A stretch of 64,000 nt of DNA, taken from NCBI RefSeq assembly GCF_004124275.1, contig NZ_CP027218.1:2545501-2609500 (forward strand), in the 5' to 3' direction. A program made the position numbers and the translations under genes. Positions 47,853 through 57,025 of this stretch are shown one piece after another. The stretch comes from Pseudomonas sp. DTU12.3 (GTDB lineage Bacteria; Pseudomonadota; Gammaproteobacteria; Pseudomonadales; Pseudomonadaceae). Numbering within the stretch: position 1 is the stretch's first letter; every line of letters begins with the position of its first letter. The notes beneath the pieces are model-generated. The model was not told where the DNA came from. It ran no database searches and saw nothing but the letters and a program-made list of their open reading frames with translations.

Positions 47853-48557
47853 ATGGGCGCACAGTGGAAGGTTAAACACAAAGAAGCGGCAGCCAACGCC
47901 AGGGGCAAAATCTTCGGCAAACTGGTGAAAGAAATCACCATTGCTGCACGCAACGGTGCCGATACCGCCACCAACGCACACTTGCGTCTGGTGGTCGAAC
48001 AGGCCAAGAAAGCCTCGATGCCGAAAGAAACCCTCGATCGCGCGATCAAGAAAGGCGCGGGTCTGCTGGGTGAAGCGGTGCAATACCATCGCGTGACCTA
48101 CGAAGGCTTCGCCCCGCATCAGGTGCCGCTGATCGTCGAGTGCGTGACCGACAACGTCAACCGCACCGTGGCAGAAATCCGCGTGGCGTTCCGCAAGGGA
48201 CAATTGGGCGCTTCCGGCTCCGTGGCCTGGGACTTCAACCACGTCGGCATGATCGAAGCCTCGCCGGACACCCCGGACGCCGATCCGGAAATGGCCGCGA
48301 TCGAAGCCGGTGCCCAGGATTTTGAAGAAGGTGAAGACGGTGCGACGCTGTTCCTGACCGACCCGACTGACCTCGACGCCGTGCAGAAATCCCTGCCCGA
48401 GCAAGGCTTCACGGTCTTGTCGGCCAAGCTTGGCTACCAGCCGAAGAACCCGGTCAGCGGCCTGAGCGACGAGCAGATGGCTGAAGTTGAAGCGTTCCTC
48501 GAAGGCCTCGACAACCATGATGACGTGCAGGACATGTTCGTCGGTCTGGCTGGCTGA
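47853..48557 (+). CDS. YebC/PmpR-family regulator, YeeN type
   Basis: A 234-residue three-domain YebC-family protein ([51 protein letters not shown], and the acidic C-terminal domain). Its shorter length and diverged N-terminus, lacking the AGHSKW opening, point to the YeeN branch rather than housekeeping YebC. YebC proteins act as transcriptional regulators or as ribosome-associated factors for proline stretches. It stands alone, with GAGTG just before the ATG. Confidence 0.88.
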   Translation: MGAQWKVKHKEAAANARGKIFGKLVKEITIAARNGADTATNAHLRLVVEQAKKASMPKETLDRAIKKGAGLLGEAVQYHRVTYEGFAPHQVPLIVECVTDNVNRTVAEIRVAFRKGQLGASGSVAWDFNHVGMIEASPDTPDADPEMAAIEAGAQDFEEGEDGATLFLTDPTDLDAVQKSLPEQGFTVLSAKLGYQPKNPVSGLSDEQMAEVEAFLEGLDNHDDVQDMFVGLAG

Positions 48558-48579
48558 TCTGTTTCGCCAGTGATGGCCT

Positions 48580-48670
48580 CATCGCGGGCAAGCCCGCTCC
48601 CACAGATTTTTGCGCAGTTCACATATTTTGTGCACGACACGGACACTGTGGGAGCGGGCTTGCCCGCGAT
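48580..48670. repeat. REP hairpin, family B variant
   Basis: ATCGCGGGCAAGCCCGCTCC and its inverse around a 45-base spacer, between convergent genes. Confidence 0.88.
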
Positions 48671-48684
48671 TGACCGCGCCGCGG

Positions 48685-50010
48685 TCACAGATTTTCAAGT
48701 TCGCGCAACACTTCACTGAACCCCGGTCGCGCCCGCACATCCGCCTGGCAGCAACACCGTTCCAGCGCTTCCCAATGTAAACGCCGCTCTGCACTCAACC
48801 CCGAGTCGATGCGCGCCAGCAATTCCCCCAGCAAAATCCCGAACGCCCGCACTTCAATGCGTTGCAGCGCCCGCGTCTGTGCGGTATCCGTCGTGGCATG
48901 GAACGACGCCCCGCCAAAGTCCCCCAGCAGGCAATCGCCCCGTTCGTTCAACAAAATGTTGTGCCCGTACAGGTCGCCGTGGGTGATGCCTTGCGCATGC
49001 AGGTGCTCGGCTGCCGAGGCAATGCCCTTGGCAATGCGCAAGGCAACGTCGGCGGTGAAGCGCAGATCATCGGCGTACACATCCCGCGAACACGAGGCCA
49101 GGCTTGGCAATCCGGCGAGGTTGCGAAAACTCGGGTCAATCAGTTGCATCACCAGCCCTTGCTGGCCGTCGGGATGACCGGTGATACGCCCTTCAACACG
49201 GATCAGGTTCGGGTGCAGGCCGGCGGTGATGCAGGCGTTCATTTCGTGTAACGGCGAGCCGTCGCTGGTCATTTCACCTTTATACAACTTCACCGCGACC
49301 GGTTTCAGCGAGCCATCGGCGTGCTGCCAGTTCGCCCGGGAAATCACCCCGGAGGCGCCTTCGCCGAGTTTTTGCTCAAGGCGCAATGCCGACCAATCGA
49401 TCAGCGGCGTGGCTTCCAGCGCGGCGGCGTCGGCTTCGGTTTCCAGCGGATTACCGGCGTAGGCCAGCCATGTCAGGCTCGGCAAGCTCAGCAGCCACTG
49501 CGGCAGTTCGCTGAACTGATTGACCGAGATGCGCAGCAGTTCCAGTCGATGGCAGTCGCGCAGCGATTCAGGCAGTGCTTGCAGACAATTGCCCGACAGC
49601 ATGAGTTTTTGCAGATAAGGGCGCTCACCCAGTTCAGTCGGCAGGGTGTCGATGCGGTTGTCAGTGAGGATCAGCCAGCGCAGCAGCGGCGGCAGCGCGG
49701 CGCCGGGTACCTCGACGATGCGATTGGCCTTGAAGCCGATCATTGTCAGCGCCGCGCATTGGCCGAGGCAGGCCGGCAATTCAGTGAAATGGTTGTCGGA
49801 ACAGAACAGCACACGCAGCCGAGTCAGGCGATGCAGATCGTCCGGCAGGCTGCTGAGTTCATTGCCGCTGAGGTTAAGGATTTCGAGGGTGTCGGCCAGC
49901 TCGAAGATCTCGCGCGGAAACTCGGTCAGCCCGCAAGACAGGTCCAGCCGCGTGATGCCCGACAACTCGCCGGCGCGCAGTTGAGCAAGGGTGTGCATGT
50001 CAGTGTTCAC
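48685..50010 (-). CDS. Leucine-rich-repeat protein kinase
   Basis: A 441-residue cytosolic fusion. Residues 18-195 are about seven 23-residue leucine-rich repeats (LEILNLSGNELSSLPDDL, LRWLILTDNRIDTLPTEL, LQKLMLSGNCLQALPESL). Residues 205-441 form a protein-kinase fold: glycine loop LGEGASG, ATP-binding Lys in VAVKLYK, catalytic loop HGDLYGHN (Asp and Asn kept, HRD Arg replaced by Gly) and metal-binding DFG. It should be an active Ser/Thr-type kinase, with the repeats binding a partner. No signal peptide or membrane helix. Neighbours do not suggest a target. Confidence 0.87.
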   Translation of the reverse strand: MNTDMHTLAQLRAGELSGITRLDLSCGLTEFPREIFELADTLEILNLSGNELSSLPDDLHRLTRLRVLFCSDNHFTELPACLGQCAALTMIGFKANRIVEVPGAALPPLLRWLILTDNRIDTLPTELGERPYLQKLMLSGNCLQALPESLRDCHRLELLRISVNQFSELPQWLLSLPSLTWLAYAGNPLETEADAAALEATPLIDWSALRLEQKLGEGASGVISRANWQHADGSLKPVAVKLYKGEMTSDGSPLHEMNACITAGLHPNLIRVEGRITGHPDGQQGLVMQLIDPSFRNLAGLPSLASCSRDVYADDLRFTADVALRIAKGIASAAEHLHAQGITHGDLYGHNILLNERGDCLLGDFGGASFHATTDTAQTRALQRIEVRAFGILLGELLARIDSGLSAERRLHWEALERCCCQADVRARPGFSEVLRELENL

Positions 50011-50085
50011 TTTTGAAAGGTGCAGAGACGCGAAGCGCTCGGAATGGGCGACATGATAACGGCAAAGCGGCGATTTGCGGCCAGA

Positions 50086-51270
50086 TCAGATTTTTTCAGC
50101 GGGGGTGTCAGACAGAGGGGCAATAACCTGCAATTGTCCCAACCGGCTACGCGTGCGCCCGAGGTCGATCGCATCGCCGCCGAGGCTTTCGCACAGCGAC
50201 AGGCGACCCATCAGCGTCAGGTGTTTGTCCTGGTCGTAGAGCACGTCGATCAGGTTGATGAAGCGTTGTTGCGCGGCAATCGAGCAGTCGCCCAGCAGCG
50301 GTAATTCGTCAATCACCCAGTGGTCGAAACGCCGACACAACTCCAGATAATCCATCACCGCGGTTGGCTGTTCACACAGATCAGCGAAAGTAAAAGCCAC
50401 ACGTCGGCCTTCAATCAGACGTGCATGAAAATGCCGGGTACCGACCGCCAGCGATAGCGGCGGAGCATCCTCAGTTGGCAGAGTCAGCGCCTGGCGCTGC
50501 GCCGGCGTGCCCGGCCACACATAATGGCCGTGGGTAAACACTTGGTGTTGATGGTTGCGCGCCACACTGCGGTAATCATGCGGGCCGCCGACTTCCATCA
50601 CCTGCATGCGCGTATTGATCAGTTCGATCACCGGTTTGAACCGCGCGTGATAGAGCGGGTTGGGCAGCAGGCCCTCAGGCGCGTAGTTGGACGTCACCAG
50701 CAGCAATATCCCGCGCTTGAACAGCGCCTTGAACAGCCGGGTGATGAGCATCGCATCGCCGATGTCATGCACATGAAACTCGTCGAAACACAACACCTGA
50801 CAGTCCTGCAACAGCTCGTCGAGGCTGGTTTCGAGAGGATCATCGCGCTCGCGATGGCGGAACATGCCCTGATGCAATTGCGCAAAGAACTGATGGAAAT
50901 GCAGGCGGCGTTTGCGCGTGATCGGCAGAGCCTGAAAAAAGCCATCAAGCAGCCAGCTCTTGCCGCGCCCGACGGCGCCATACAAATACAGGCTCGGCGC
51001 TGTCTGTGGTGTGGCGCCGAACAACAGGCTGGCCTGCTGTGCCATGCAATCGATTACCTGTTTTTGGCTGGCGCTGAGGGTGTAACCCTGCTCGTGGGCC
51101 TTGCTGCGGAAGTAATCGCGGATCGACTGCGCGCTGGCGTCATGCCCGGCGCTGGCGGCCATGCCCTTGCCGAACAAACGGCGCAACGCCGGCCAGCGCT
51201 GGCTCAGTCGCGATCGGTCGGGCAGTCGGGCGGGCACTCTGGTTACTCCGGGCAGGTCAACCGGCTCCAC
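50086..51270 (-). CDS. AFG1-family ATPase, ZapE-like
   Basis: A 394-residue P-loop ATPase. Walker A is GAVGRGKSWLLDGF (about residues 98-111) and Walker B CFDEFHVHDIGDAML. The family segment LLLVTSNYAPEGLLPNPLYHARFKP and YLELCRRFDHWVIDELP follow. ZapE supports division-ring constriction; the mitochondrial relative AFG1 aids membrane protein turnover. The N-terminus has about 45 residues more than typical ZapE and starts at GTG; an ATG at 51162 is an alternative. It may be a second ZapE paralogue. Confidence 0.83.
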   Translation of the reverse strand: MEPVDLPGVTRVPARLPDRSRLSQRWPALRRLFGKGMAASAGHDASAQSIRDYFRSKAHEQGYTLSASQKQVIDCMAQQASLLFGATPQTAPSLYLYGAVGRGKSWLLDGFFQALPITRKRRLHFHQFFAQLHQGMFRHRERDDPLETSLDELLQDCQVLCFDEFHVHDIGDAMLITRLFKALFKRGILLLVTSNYAPEGLLPNPLYHARFKPVIELINTRMQVMEVGGPHDYRSVARNHQHQVFTHGHYVWPGTPAQRQALTLPTEDAPPLSLAVGTRHFHARLIEGRRVAFTFADLCEQPTAVMDYLELCRRFDHWVIDELPLLGDCSIAAQQRFINLIDVLYDQDKHLTLMGRLSLCESLGGDAIDLGRTRSRLGQLQVIAPLSDTPAEKI

Positions 51271-51521
51271 TGAGCGCGGCGGGGTAGTGTAACCAGACGT
51301 TCAGCGGGGCTACCACCACGGCGCATCGAGAATGGGCGGTTACTGAACAATATTCTGCGGGCTGTACAGCTATTTTCAGCGACATGATTCGCCCTGTTGC
51401 CAACCTTTCGAAACATATCCCGGCAGTTCAGTGGATCCAATCGACTGGCGCAATCGCCGTCCGTTGCTAACCTGAAACACAGTAACGCCAACGCAGGCGA
51501 TCCCTGACAAGGAATGGGGCA

Positions 51522-52043
51522 GTGAATGCACGAGTGGTCATGGGCCTGCTGGGAGTGTTTTGCGCACCGGCATACGCGGCGGATCTTCAGGTCGAAGTGC
51601 GCGTCGATGTGCAACGCGGCTGCCAATTGATCGGCCAGCAGCGCGAGGCCGGCATCGAGCAACTGGGTGTCCTCGATTTCGGCAGCACCGCGCGTCTCGA
51701 CGACCCGGCCGGGCCATTGGCTGCAGCGCTGACCAATCAACGCTTGCCACGGCTGGAATGCAATCCGGACACGCCGTATCAAATGCGTGTCGATGGCGGT
51801 CTGCACGGCGGCGTCGGCGAGGTTCGCTACCTGGCCGGTACGGCTGACAGCAAGCCAATTCCGTATCGCCTGTATCAGGACGCCGCGCGGCGTGTGCCGC
51901 TGGCGGTGAATGTGCCGGTCAGCGGGCGCGTGCCGGACAGCGGCACGGTGGAGTTGCCGTTGTACGCGCGGATCGAGCGTTTGGCCGAGGTGCCGCGAGT
52001 CAGCCGTTATTCGGATCTGGTCAAGGTCACGGTCACTTGGTGA
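51522..52043 (+). CDS. Spore-coat-U-domain pilin-like protein 1 (Csu/CupE type)
   Basis: A 173-residue exported protein with a signal peptide ending AYAAD (residue ~21). The SCPU fold shows the usual disulfide pair (RGCQLIG and RLECNPD), the LGVLDFGSTA strand and a C-terminal SDLVKVTVTW donor-like strand. GTG start with AGGA 9 bases before it. It is the first gene of the seven-gene chaperone-usher operon. The 250 bases upstream (51271-51521) show no clear promoter. Probably a minor subunit. Confidence 0.8.
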   Translation: MNARVVMGLLGVFCAPAYAADLQVEVRVDVQRGCQLIGQQREAGIEQLGVLDFGSTARLDDPAGPLAAALTNQRLPRLECNPDTPYQMRVDGGLHGGVGEVRYLAGTADSKPIPYRLYQDAARRVPLAVNVPVSGRVPDSGTVELPLYARIERLAEVPRVSRYSDLVKVTVTW

Positions 52044-52147
52044 TCGCAGGGTTTTACCGGCAACGCGGAGGTTTCGGGTTGTGCAGTCAAGACGTTCAAT
52101 GATGAACGCAAGGGTTGGAGTCACCTGAAGGAGTAGGGACGGGCGCA

Positions 52148-52681
52148 ATGACAGGCAAACACTGGATGGTCATGGCAGCAGGTACGCTGGCATTACTCGC
52201 CGACGACGCGCAGGCGGCTGTCAGCGGGCAGATCCACGCGCGGCTGATCCTGATCGCTGGCTGCGAAGTCACTAATTCCTCCAATCCCGCCAGCCCGGTG
52301 GGTGAGCTTGGCACACTTGATTTCGGTCTTCAGGGACCCACCTGGAATGCGCCGATCAAGGCCAGTCTCGACGGCGACAGCAGCGGCAAGCTCAATGTCG
52401 CCTGCAATCCTTCGGTCACCGGCTTCACCGTCACTATCGACGGCGGCACCCACGGTGACGGCAATACCCGGCGCCTGAGCAATGGCCGCCAGACCATTCC
52501 CTATCAACTGTTCGTCGATCCCTCCGGCGCCCGGAGCTACAGCATCGGCCAACAACACAATTTCGCTGTCACCAGCGGTGCGCAGATACCCATTCCGGTA
52601 TTTGGCTCGGTGGTGGCGAATACCCGCGCGGTTCCGGCTGGGGTCTATACCGACACCCTGACGGTGACGCTCGACTGGTAA
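52148..52681 (+). CDS. Spore-coat-U-domain pilin-like protein 2
   Basis: A 177-residue exported SCPU protein. Signal peptide at residues 1-23 (ending DDAQAAV). The paired cysteines are in IAGCEVTN and VACNPS, with the family pieces GTLDFG, VTIDGGTHGDGNTRRL, IPYQLFVDPSGARSY and PAGVYTDTLTVTLDW. Second of four tandem pilin-like genes. A ribosome site (AAGGAG) lies somewhat far (about 14 bases) from the chosen ATG. Confidence 0.83.
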   Translation: MTGKHWMVMAAGTLALLADDAQAAVSGQIHARLILIAGCEVTNSSNPASPVGELGTLDFGLQGPTWNAPIKASLDGDSSGKLNVACNPSVTGFTVTIDGGTHGDGNTRRLSNGRQTIPYQLFVDPSGARSYSIGQQHNFAVTSGAQIPIPVFGSVVANTRAVPAGVYTDTLTVTLDW

Positions 52682-52701
52682 CCCCGTAGAGGACGGACAC
52701 C

Positions 52702-53238
52702 ATGCGTATGTTTGCATCAAGGATAGCTTTGCCGCTGCTCGGTCTGGCGCTGGTTTCCAGTGCCAACGCCGCCACCACGGTCACCGGCCAGATCACTTCC
52801 AGCCTGATCCTGATCAGCAGCTGTCAGGTCAACGGTGCGGGTGGTTCCACCGGACTGAACTTCGGTGCATTGAGCTTCGGCACCGCCAACAGCCTGTTTA
52901 CCACGGCCACCGGGCAAGTGCTCGGCGGTGGCGGCGGGGCGTTGTCGATTCTTTGCTCCAGCGGGACCACGCCGACGGTCAAGGTGCGCGCCGGTGCCAA
53001 CGACGGCAAATCACCGGGTGGCACGCGCGCCCTGTTTGACGGCGTGGCCAATTATGTCCCGTACGACTTGTACACCGATGCCGGTCATTCGCAGCTGTTG
53101 GCGATCGACGGGACGATCAATCTCGCCGCGAGTACCGGTGTTGCGCAGACCGTGAATATCTACGGTCAGGCCGTGGGCAAGGCCGGTTTGCCGGCCGGCA
53201 CGTACACCGACACCGTCGCTGTTGAACTGACGTTCTGA
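52702..53238 (+). CDS. Spore-coat-U-domain pilin 3, likely major pilin
   Basis: A 178-residue exported SCPU protein, closest in make-up to CsuA/B and CupE1: signal peptide at 1-24 (ending ANAATTV), Gly/Thr/Ser-rich mature chain, cysteines in SSCQVNG and ILCSSG, VPYDLYTDAGHSQLL and the end PAGTYTDTVAVELTF. Twenty bases after gene 2. Probably the main rod subunit, but no expression evidence is in the sequence. Confidence 0.83.
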   Translation: MRMFASRIALPLLGLALVSSANAATTVTGQITSSLILISSCQVNGAGGSTGLNFGALSFGTANSLFTTATGQVLGGGGGALSILCSSGTTPTVKVRAGANDGKSPGGTRALFDGVANYVPYDLYTDAGHSQLLAIDGTINLAASTGVAQTVNIYGQAVGKAGLPAGTYTDTVAVELTF

Positions 53239-53242
53239 TGCC

Positions 53243-53743
53243 ATGCGCCGGCCTGGATGCGCCGCGCTGCTCCTGCTCTGTGCGGGCAGTGCACCGCTGC
53301 CGCTGACGGCGGCGACCAGTCAGAGTTTCCAGGTCAGCGCCACGGTCACGGCGGGGTGCCTGGTGGTGGGCGGTGTGTCGAACTATGGCGGGCTGAATTT
53401 CGGCTCGCGTTCGGCATTGGCCACCGGCACCGTGCAGGTCGCGCTGACCGGTGGCGTGCAATTGCAATGCACGCCCGGGGTGACGCTGAACATGAGCGTC
53501 GATGGCGGTCAGTACAACAGCAGTGGCCGGCACATGCAGGTCAACAGCGGCAGTGCGCGGGTGGCGTATGCGCTGTTTCGCGATGCGGCATACAGCCAGA
53601 GCCTGGGCATCGGCCAGAGCGTGGCAGTGGCGTACAGCGATGCGAACAACATCAGCCTGCCGATTTACGGTCAGGTGCAACTACCGGGCAATCAGCCTGG
53701 GGGGACGTACAGCGACGTGTTGCAGGTGCAACTGTCGTGGTGA
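53243..53743 (+). CDS. Spore-coat-U-domain pilin-like protein 4
   Basis: A 166-residue exported SCPU protein, 4 bases after the previous stop and so translationally linked. Signal peptide at about 1-26. Cysteines in TAGCLVVG and LQCTPG, GGLNFGS, VAYALFRDAAYSQSLG and a GGTYSDVLQVQLSW end. A fourth pilin-like gene is one more than the three in the P. aeruginosa cupE and Acinetobacter csu loci. Confidence 0.82.
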   Translation: MRRPGCAALLLLCAGSAPLPLTAATSQSFQVSATVTAGCLVVGGVSNYGGLNFGSRSALATGTVQVALTGGVQLQCTPGVTLNMSVDGGQYNSSGRHMQVNSGSARVAYALFRDAAYSQSLGIGQSVAVAYSDANNISLPIYGQVQLPGNQPGGTYSDVLQVQLSW

Positions 53744-53777
53744 GGTGCAGTAGCCATTGCCGACAAGGAGCAGGTCT

Positions 53778-54566
53778 ATGGGGTCATTCATGTCACGGCA
53801 CGCGTTACTGCAAAGTGCGATGTTGGCGCTGGTCATGCTCGGAACAGGCCATGCCGGCGCCGCCAGTTCGGTGTTGATCTGGCCGATCGACCCGGTGCTC
53901 GAAGCCGATCAACAGGCCAGTGCACTGTGGCTCGAAAATCGCGGCAACGAGACCGCCAATCTGCAGATCCGCGTGTTCGGCTGGAGCCAGAACGGTTTCG
54001 AGGAGCAATACCAGAATCAGCGCGACGTGATCGGCAGCCCGCCGGTGGCGAAGATCGAACCGGGGCAAAAACAACTGGTGCGTCTGACCCGAACCAAAGA
54101 GGTGCCGCCGGGCCAGGAACTGGCCTACCGCATCATCATCGACGAAATTCCTTCCGCGCAACCTCCCTCCGCTGACGGCGGCAAGACCGCCGCAGCGATC
54201 CGCTTCCAGATGCGCTATTCGGTGCCGCTGTTTGCCTACGGCGCGGGACTGTGGAGCAAGGAAGACAGCACGCGTGCGCGAGATCCGAAGGGCATCGGTT
54301 TACCGCAACTGAGCTGGCGCACGGTGGCGGTCGATGGCCGGCCCTACGTCGAGGTGCGTAATCAGGGCGCGGTGCATGCACGGTTGACGGATGTCGCGAT
54401 CAAACAGGGTGGGCAGAGCAAACCGCTGGCCGAAGGCTTGCTCGGTTATGTGCTGCCGGGCGCGGTGATGCGCTGGCCGGCGCCGGGTTCGCTGGCCGGG
54501 GATTCGGCGTTGCAGGTACGGGTCAATGGCGCACCGCAGGTGCAGAGCATTACCCCGGCACGCTGA
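53778..54566 (+). CDS. Periplasmic pilus chaperone (CsuC/CupE4 type)
   Basis: A 262-residue PapD-like chaperone with a signal peptide (ending GAAS, about residue 29). The first Ig domain contains ALWLENRGNETANLQIRVFGW and the second the family LAYRIIIDEIP strand and RFQMRYSVPLFAYG. It binds SCPU pilins by donor-strand complementation and hands them to the usher. AAGGAG lies 7 bases before the ATG at 53778; a second ATG four codons on is possible. Confidence 0.88.
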   Translation: MGSFMSRHALLQSAMLALVMLGTGHAGAASSVLIWPIDPVLEADQQASALWLENRGNETANLQIRVFGWSQNGFEEQYQNQRDVIGSPPVAKIEPGQKQLVRLTRTKEVPPGQELAYRIIIDEIPSAQPPSADGGKTAAAIRFQMRYSVPLFAYGAGLWSKEDSTRARDPKGIGLPQLSWRTVAVDGRPYVEVRNQGAVHARLTDVAIKQGGQSKPLAEGLLGYVLPGAVMRWPAPGSLAGDSALQVRVNGAPQVQSITPAR

Positions 54567-54667
54567 TTGAGTGGTTGTGGGCCGACAAAGATTGAGAGCC
54601 AGACATAGCCGTATCAGGCCACCGCAGTATCAGGAGGATTCAGTCCATTGACGGACGTAAAACGTGT

Positions 54668-57025
54668 ATGAGCCGAGGATGGGCTCGCCGTATTCAGCGT
54701 CCGCTGTGGCACATCACCGGCGCGTGTTGCCTGGTGTTCGTTCAACCCTCCGGGGCCGGCGAACTGCCGCCGCCACCCAGTGGCATGGAGGCGGTGAGTG
54801 ATGCTCAGTTGTTTCTCGAACTGGTGGTCAACCAGATGAATACCGGACGGGTGGTGGCGGTGCAGCAGCGTGGCGGGAAGCTGCTCATACCGGTTGCGGC
54901 GTTGCGCGAAACCGGCATGAAACTGCCCGACAACCTCGGCGCGGAAGTTGATCTCGACAGCCTGCCGGGCCTGCACAGCGATTACGACAGCGTCGGCCAG
55001 CGCCTGTTGCTGGATGTCCCGCCAGACTGGTTGCCAGAACAATTCGTCGGTAATCGTGAAGCCTATCCTCGCACTCCGGCGCTGAGCAGTTTCGGCGCGC
55101 TGTTCAACTATGACCTTTACCTCAACGACACCGACGATGCCGGCACGTATCTCGCCGCATGGAACGAGGTGCGCCTGTTCGATAGCTGGGGCACGCTGTC
55201 CAACACTGGGCAGTACCGGCGCACGCTGTCCGGTGATTCGCTCAACACCCTCGACAATGGCTACTTGCGCTACGACACCACGTGGCGCTACTCGGACGAT
55301 GAGCGAATGCTCACCTACGAGGCCGGCGACGTGATCAGCGGTGCCTTGCCGTGGAGCAGTTCGGTGCGGCTGGGTGGTGTGCAATTCTCGCGCGATTTTG
55401 CCGTGCGCCCGGATCTGGTGACCTATCCGCTGCCGCAATTTGCCGGTGAAGCGGCGGTGCCGTCATCAGTGGATCTGTTCATCAATGGCTACAAGTCCAG
55501 CAGTGCCGATCTTCAGCCCGGCCCTTACACCCTGACCAACATTCCGTTCATCAACGGTGCCGGTGAAGCCGTGGTGGTGACCACCGATGCACTCGGTCGA
55601 CAGGTGTCGACCACAGTGCCGTTCTACGTCACCAGCAGTCTGCTGCAACAAGGCTTGAGTGATTTTTCCGTGGCTGCCGGTACGTTGCGCCGCGACTACG
55701 GCCTGAAGGATTTCAGTTACGGCACCGGCGTCACCTCCGGCAGCCTGCGTTATGGCGTCAGCGACAGCTTTACCCTCGAAAGCCATGCCGAAGCTTCGGA
55801 TTCACTGACCCTCGGCGGCCTCGGTGGCAACCTGCGGCTGGGTAACTTCGGCGTACTCAACAGTGCGGTCAGCCAGAGCCGTTTCGACGGCGAAGCCGGT
55901 GAGCAACTGAGCCTCGGCTACCAGTACAGCAATCAGCGTTTCAGTTTTTCCTACCAACGCCTGCAACGCCATGATCAGTACGCCGACCTGACCGTGATCG
56001 ACACTCCCTACATCAGCCTCAGCCGCCGCAGCGAACAAGCGACCCTGAGCCTCAATCTCGATCGTTGGGGCAGCCTCGGTGCGGGCTACTTCGATGTGCG
56101 CGCGGCGGACGATTCACGCACGCGACTGCTCAATCTGAGCTGGAGCAAACCGCTGTGGCGCAACAGCAGTTTCTATCTCTCGGCCAACCGCGAGATCGGC
56201 GACAGCAATTGGGCGGTGCAGGCGCAACTGGTGATTCCGTTCGACTTGCGCGGCAGCCTGGCGATCAGCAGCGAACGCAGCAAGACCGGCCAGAGTCAGC
56301 AGCGGGTCAATTACAGTCGTGCGGTGCCCACCGAGGGCGGCGTCGGTTTCAATCTGGGTTACGCCAAGGGTGATGGCGCCGATTACCGTCAGGCCGACGT
56401 GACCTGGCGCCTGCAATCGGTGCAATTGCAGGCTGGCGTCTACGGCACTTCCGACGCTGAAACCCGTTGGGCCGATGCCAGTGGTTCGCTGGTGTGGATG
56501 GATCGGCAAGTGTTCGCGGCCAACCGAATCGACGATGCGTTTGTGGTGGTCAGTACCGATGGTTTTGCCGATATTCCGGTGCGCTACGAGAACCAGCAGG
56601 TCGGCCAGACGGACAAGAACGGTCACCTGCTGGTGCCGTGGAGCAGCGCCTACTACCGTGGCAAGTACGAAATCGATCCGCTTAATCTGCCGCCGAATGT
56701 GCGCAGCCCCAACGTCGAACAACGCATCGCCGTGCGGCGCGGCAGCGGTTATCTGCTGGAATTCCCGCTGAGCCGGGTGATTGCCGCGAGCATCATCCTG
56801 GTCGATCCGCAGCAGCGCGAACTGGCGCTGGGCGCTGGCGTGCTGCATCAGGAGAGTGGCACGCGGACGGTGGTCGGTTGGGACGGGCTGGTCTATCTGG
56901 AAAACCTTCAGGCGCAAAACACTTTGCAGGTGACGTTGGCTGACGGCAAAACCTGTCAGGCGCAATTCAGTGTCGACATGAACCAGAACCAGGTGCCGCT
57001 GATCGGGCCGTTGGTGTGTCAGTGA
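54668..57025 (+). CDS. Outer-membrane usher (CsuD/CupE5 type)
   Basis: A 785-residue usher. An N-terminal periplasmic domain (about 35-140; DAQLFLELVVNQMNTGRVV), a 24-strand barrel region with plug (GEAAVPSSVDLFINGYKSSSADLQPGPYTLTNIP), and C-terminal domains with RRGSGYLLEFPLSR and a cysteine pair (KTCQAQF, LVCQ). It secretes and assembles the pilus. The ATG at 54668 has no ribosome site, whereas AGGAGG at 54632-54637 sits 9 bases before an in-frame ATT (54647), so initiation may use ATT and add seven residues. Confidence 0.9.
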   Translation: MSRGWARRIQRPLWHITGACCLVFVQPSGAGELPPPPSGMEAVSDAQLFLELVVNQMNTGRVVAVQQRGGKLLIPVAALRETGMKLPDNLGAEVDLDSLPGLHSDYDSVGQRLLLDVPPDWLPEQFVGNREAYPRTPALSSFGALFNYDLYLNDTDDAGTYLAAWNEVRLFDSWGTLSNTGQYRRTLSGDSLNTLDNGYLRYDTTWRYSDDERMLTYEAGDVISGALPWSSSVRLGGVQFSRDFAVRPDLVTYPLPQFAGEAAVPSSVDLFINGYKSSSADLQPGPYTLTNIPFINGAGEAVVVTTDALGRQVSTTVPFYVTSSLLQQGLSDFSVAAGTLRRDYGLKDFSYGTGVTSGSLRYGVSDSFTLESHAEASDSLTLGGLGGNLRLGNFGVLNSAVSQSRFDGEAGEQLSLGYQYSNQRFSFSYQRLQRHDQYADLTVIDTPYISLSRRSEQATLSLNLDRWGSLGAGYFDVRAADDSRTRLLNLSWSKPLWRNSSFYLSANREIGDSNWAVQAQLVIPFDLRGSLAISSERSKTGQSQQRVNYSRAVPTEGGVGFNLGYAKGDGADYRQADVTWRLQSVQLQAGVYGTSDAETRWADASGSLVWMDRQVFAANRIDDAFVVVSTDGFADIPVRYENQQVGQTDKNGHLLVPWSSAYYRGKYEIDPLNLPPNVRSPNVEQRIAVRRGSGYLLEFPLSRVIAASIILVDPQQRELALGAGVLHQESGTRTVVGWDGLVYLENLQAQNTLQVTLADGKTCQAQFSVDMNQNQVPLIGPLVCQ

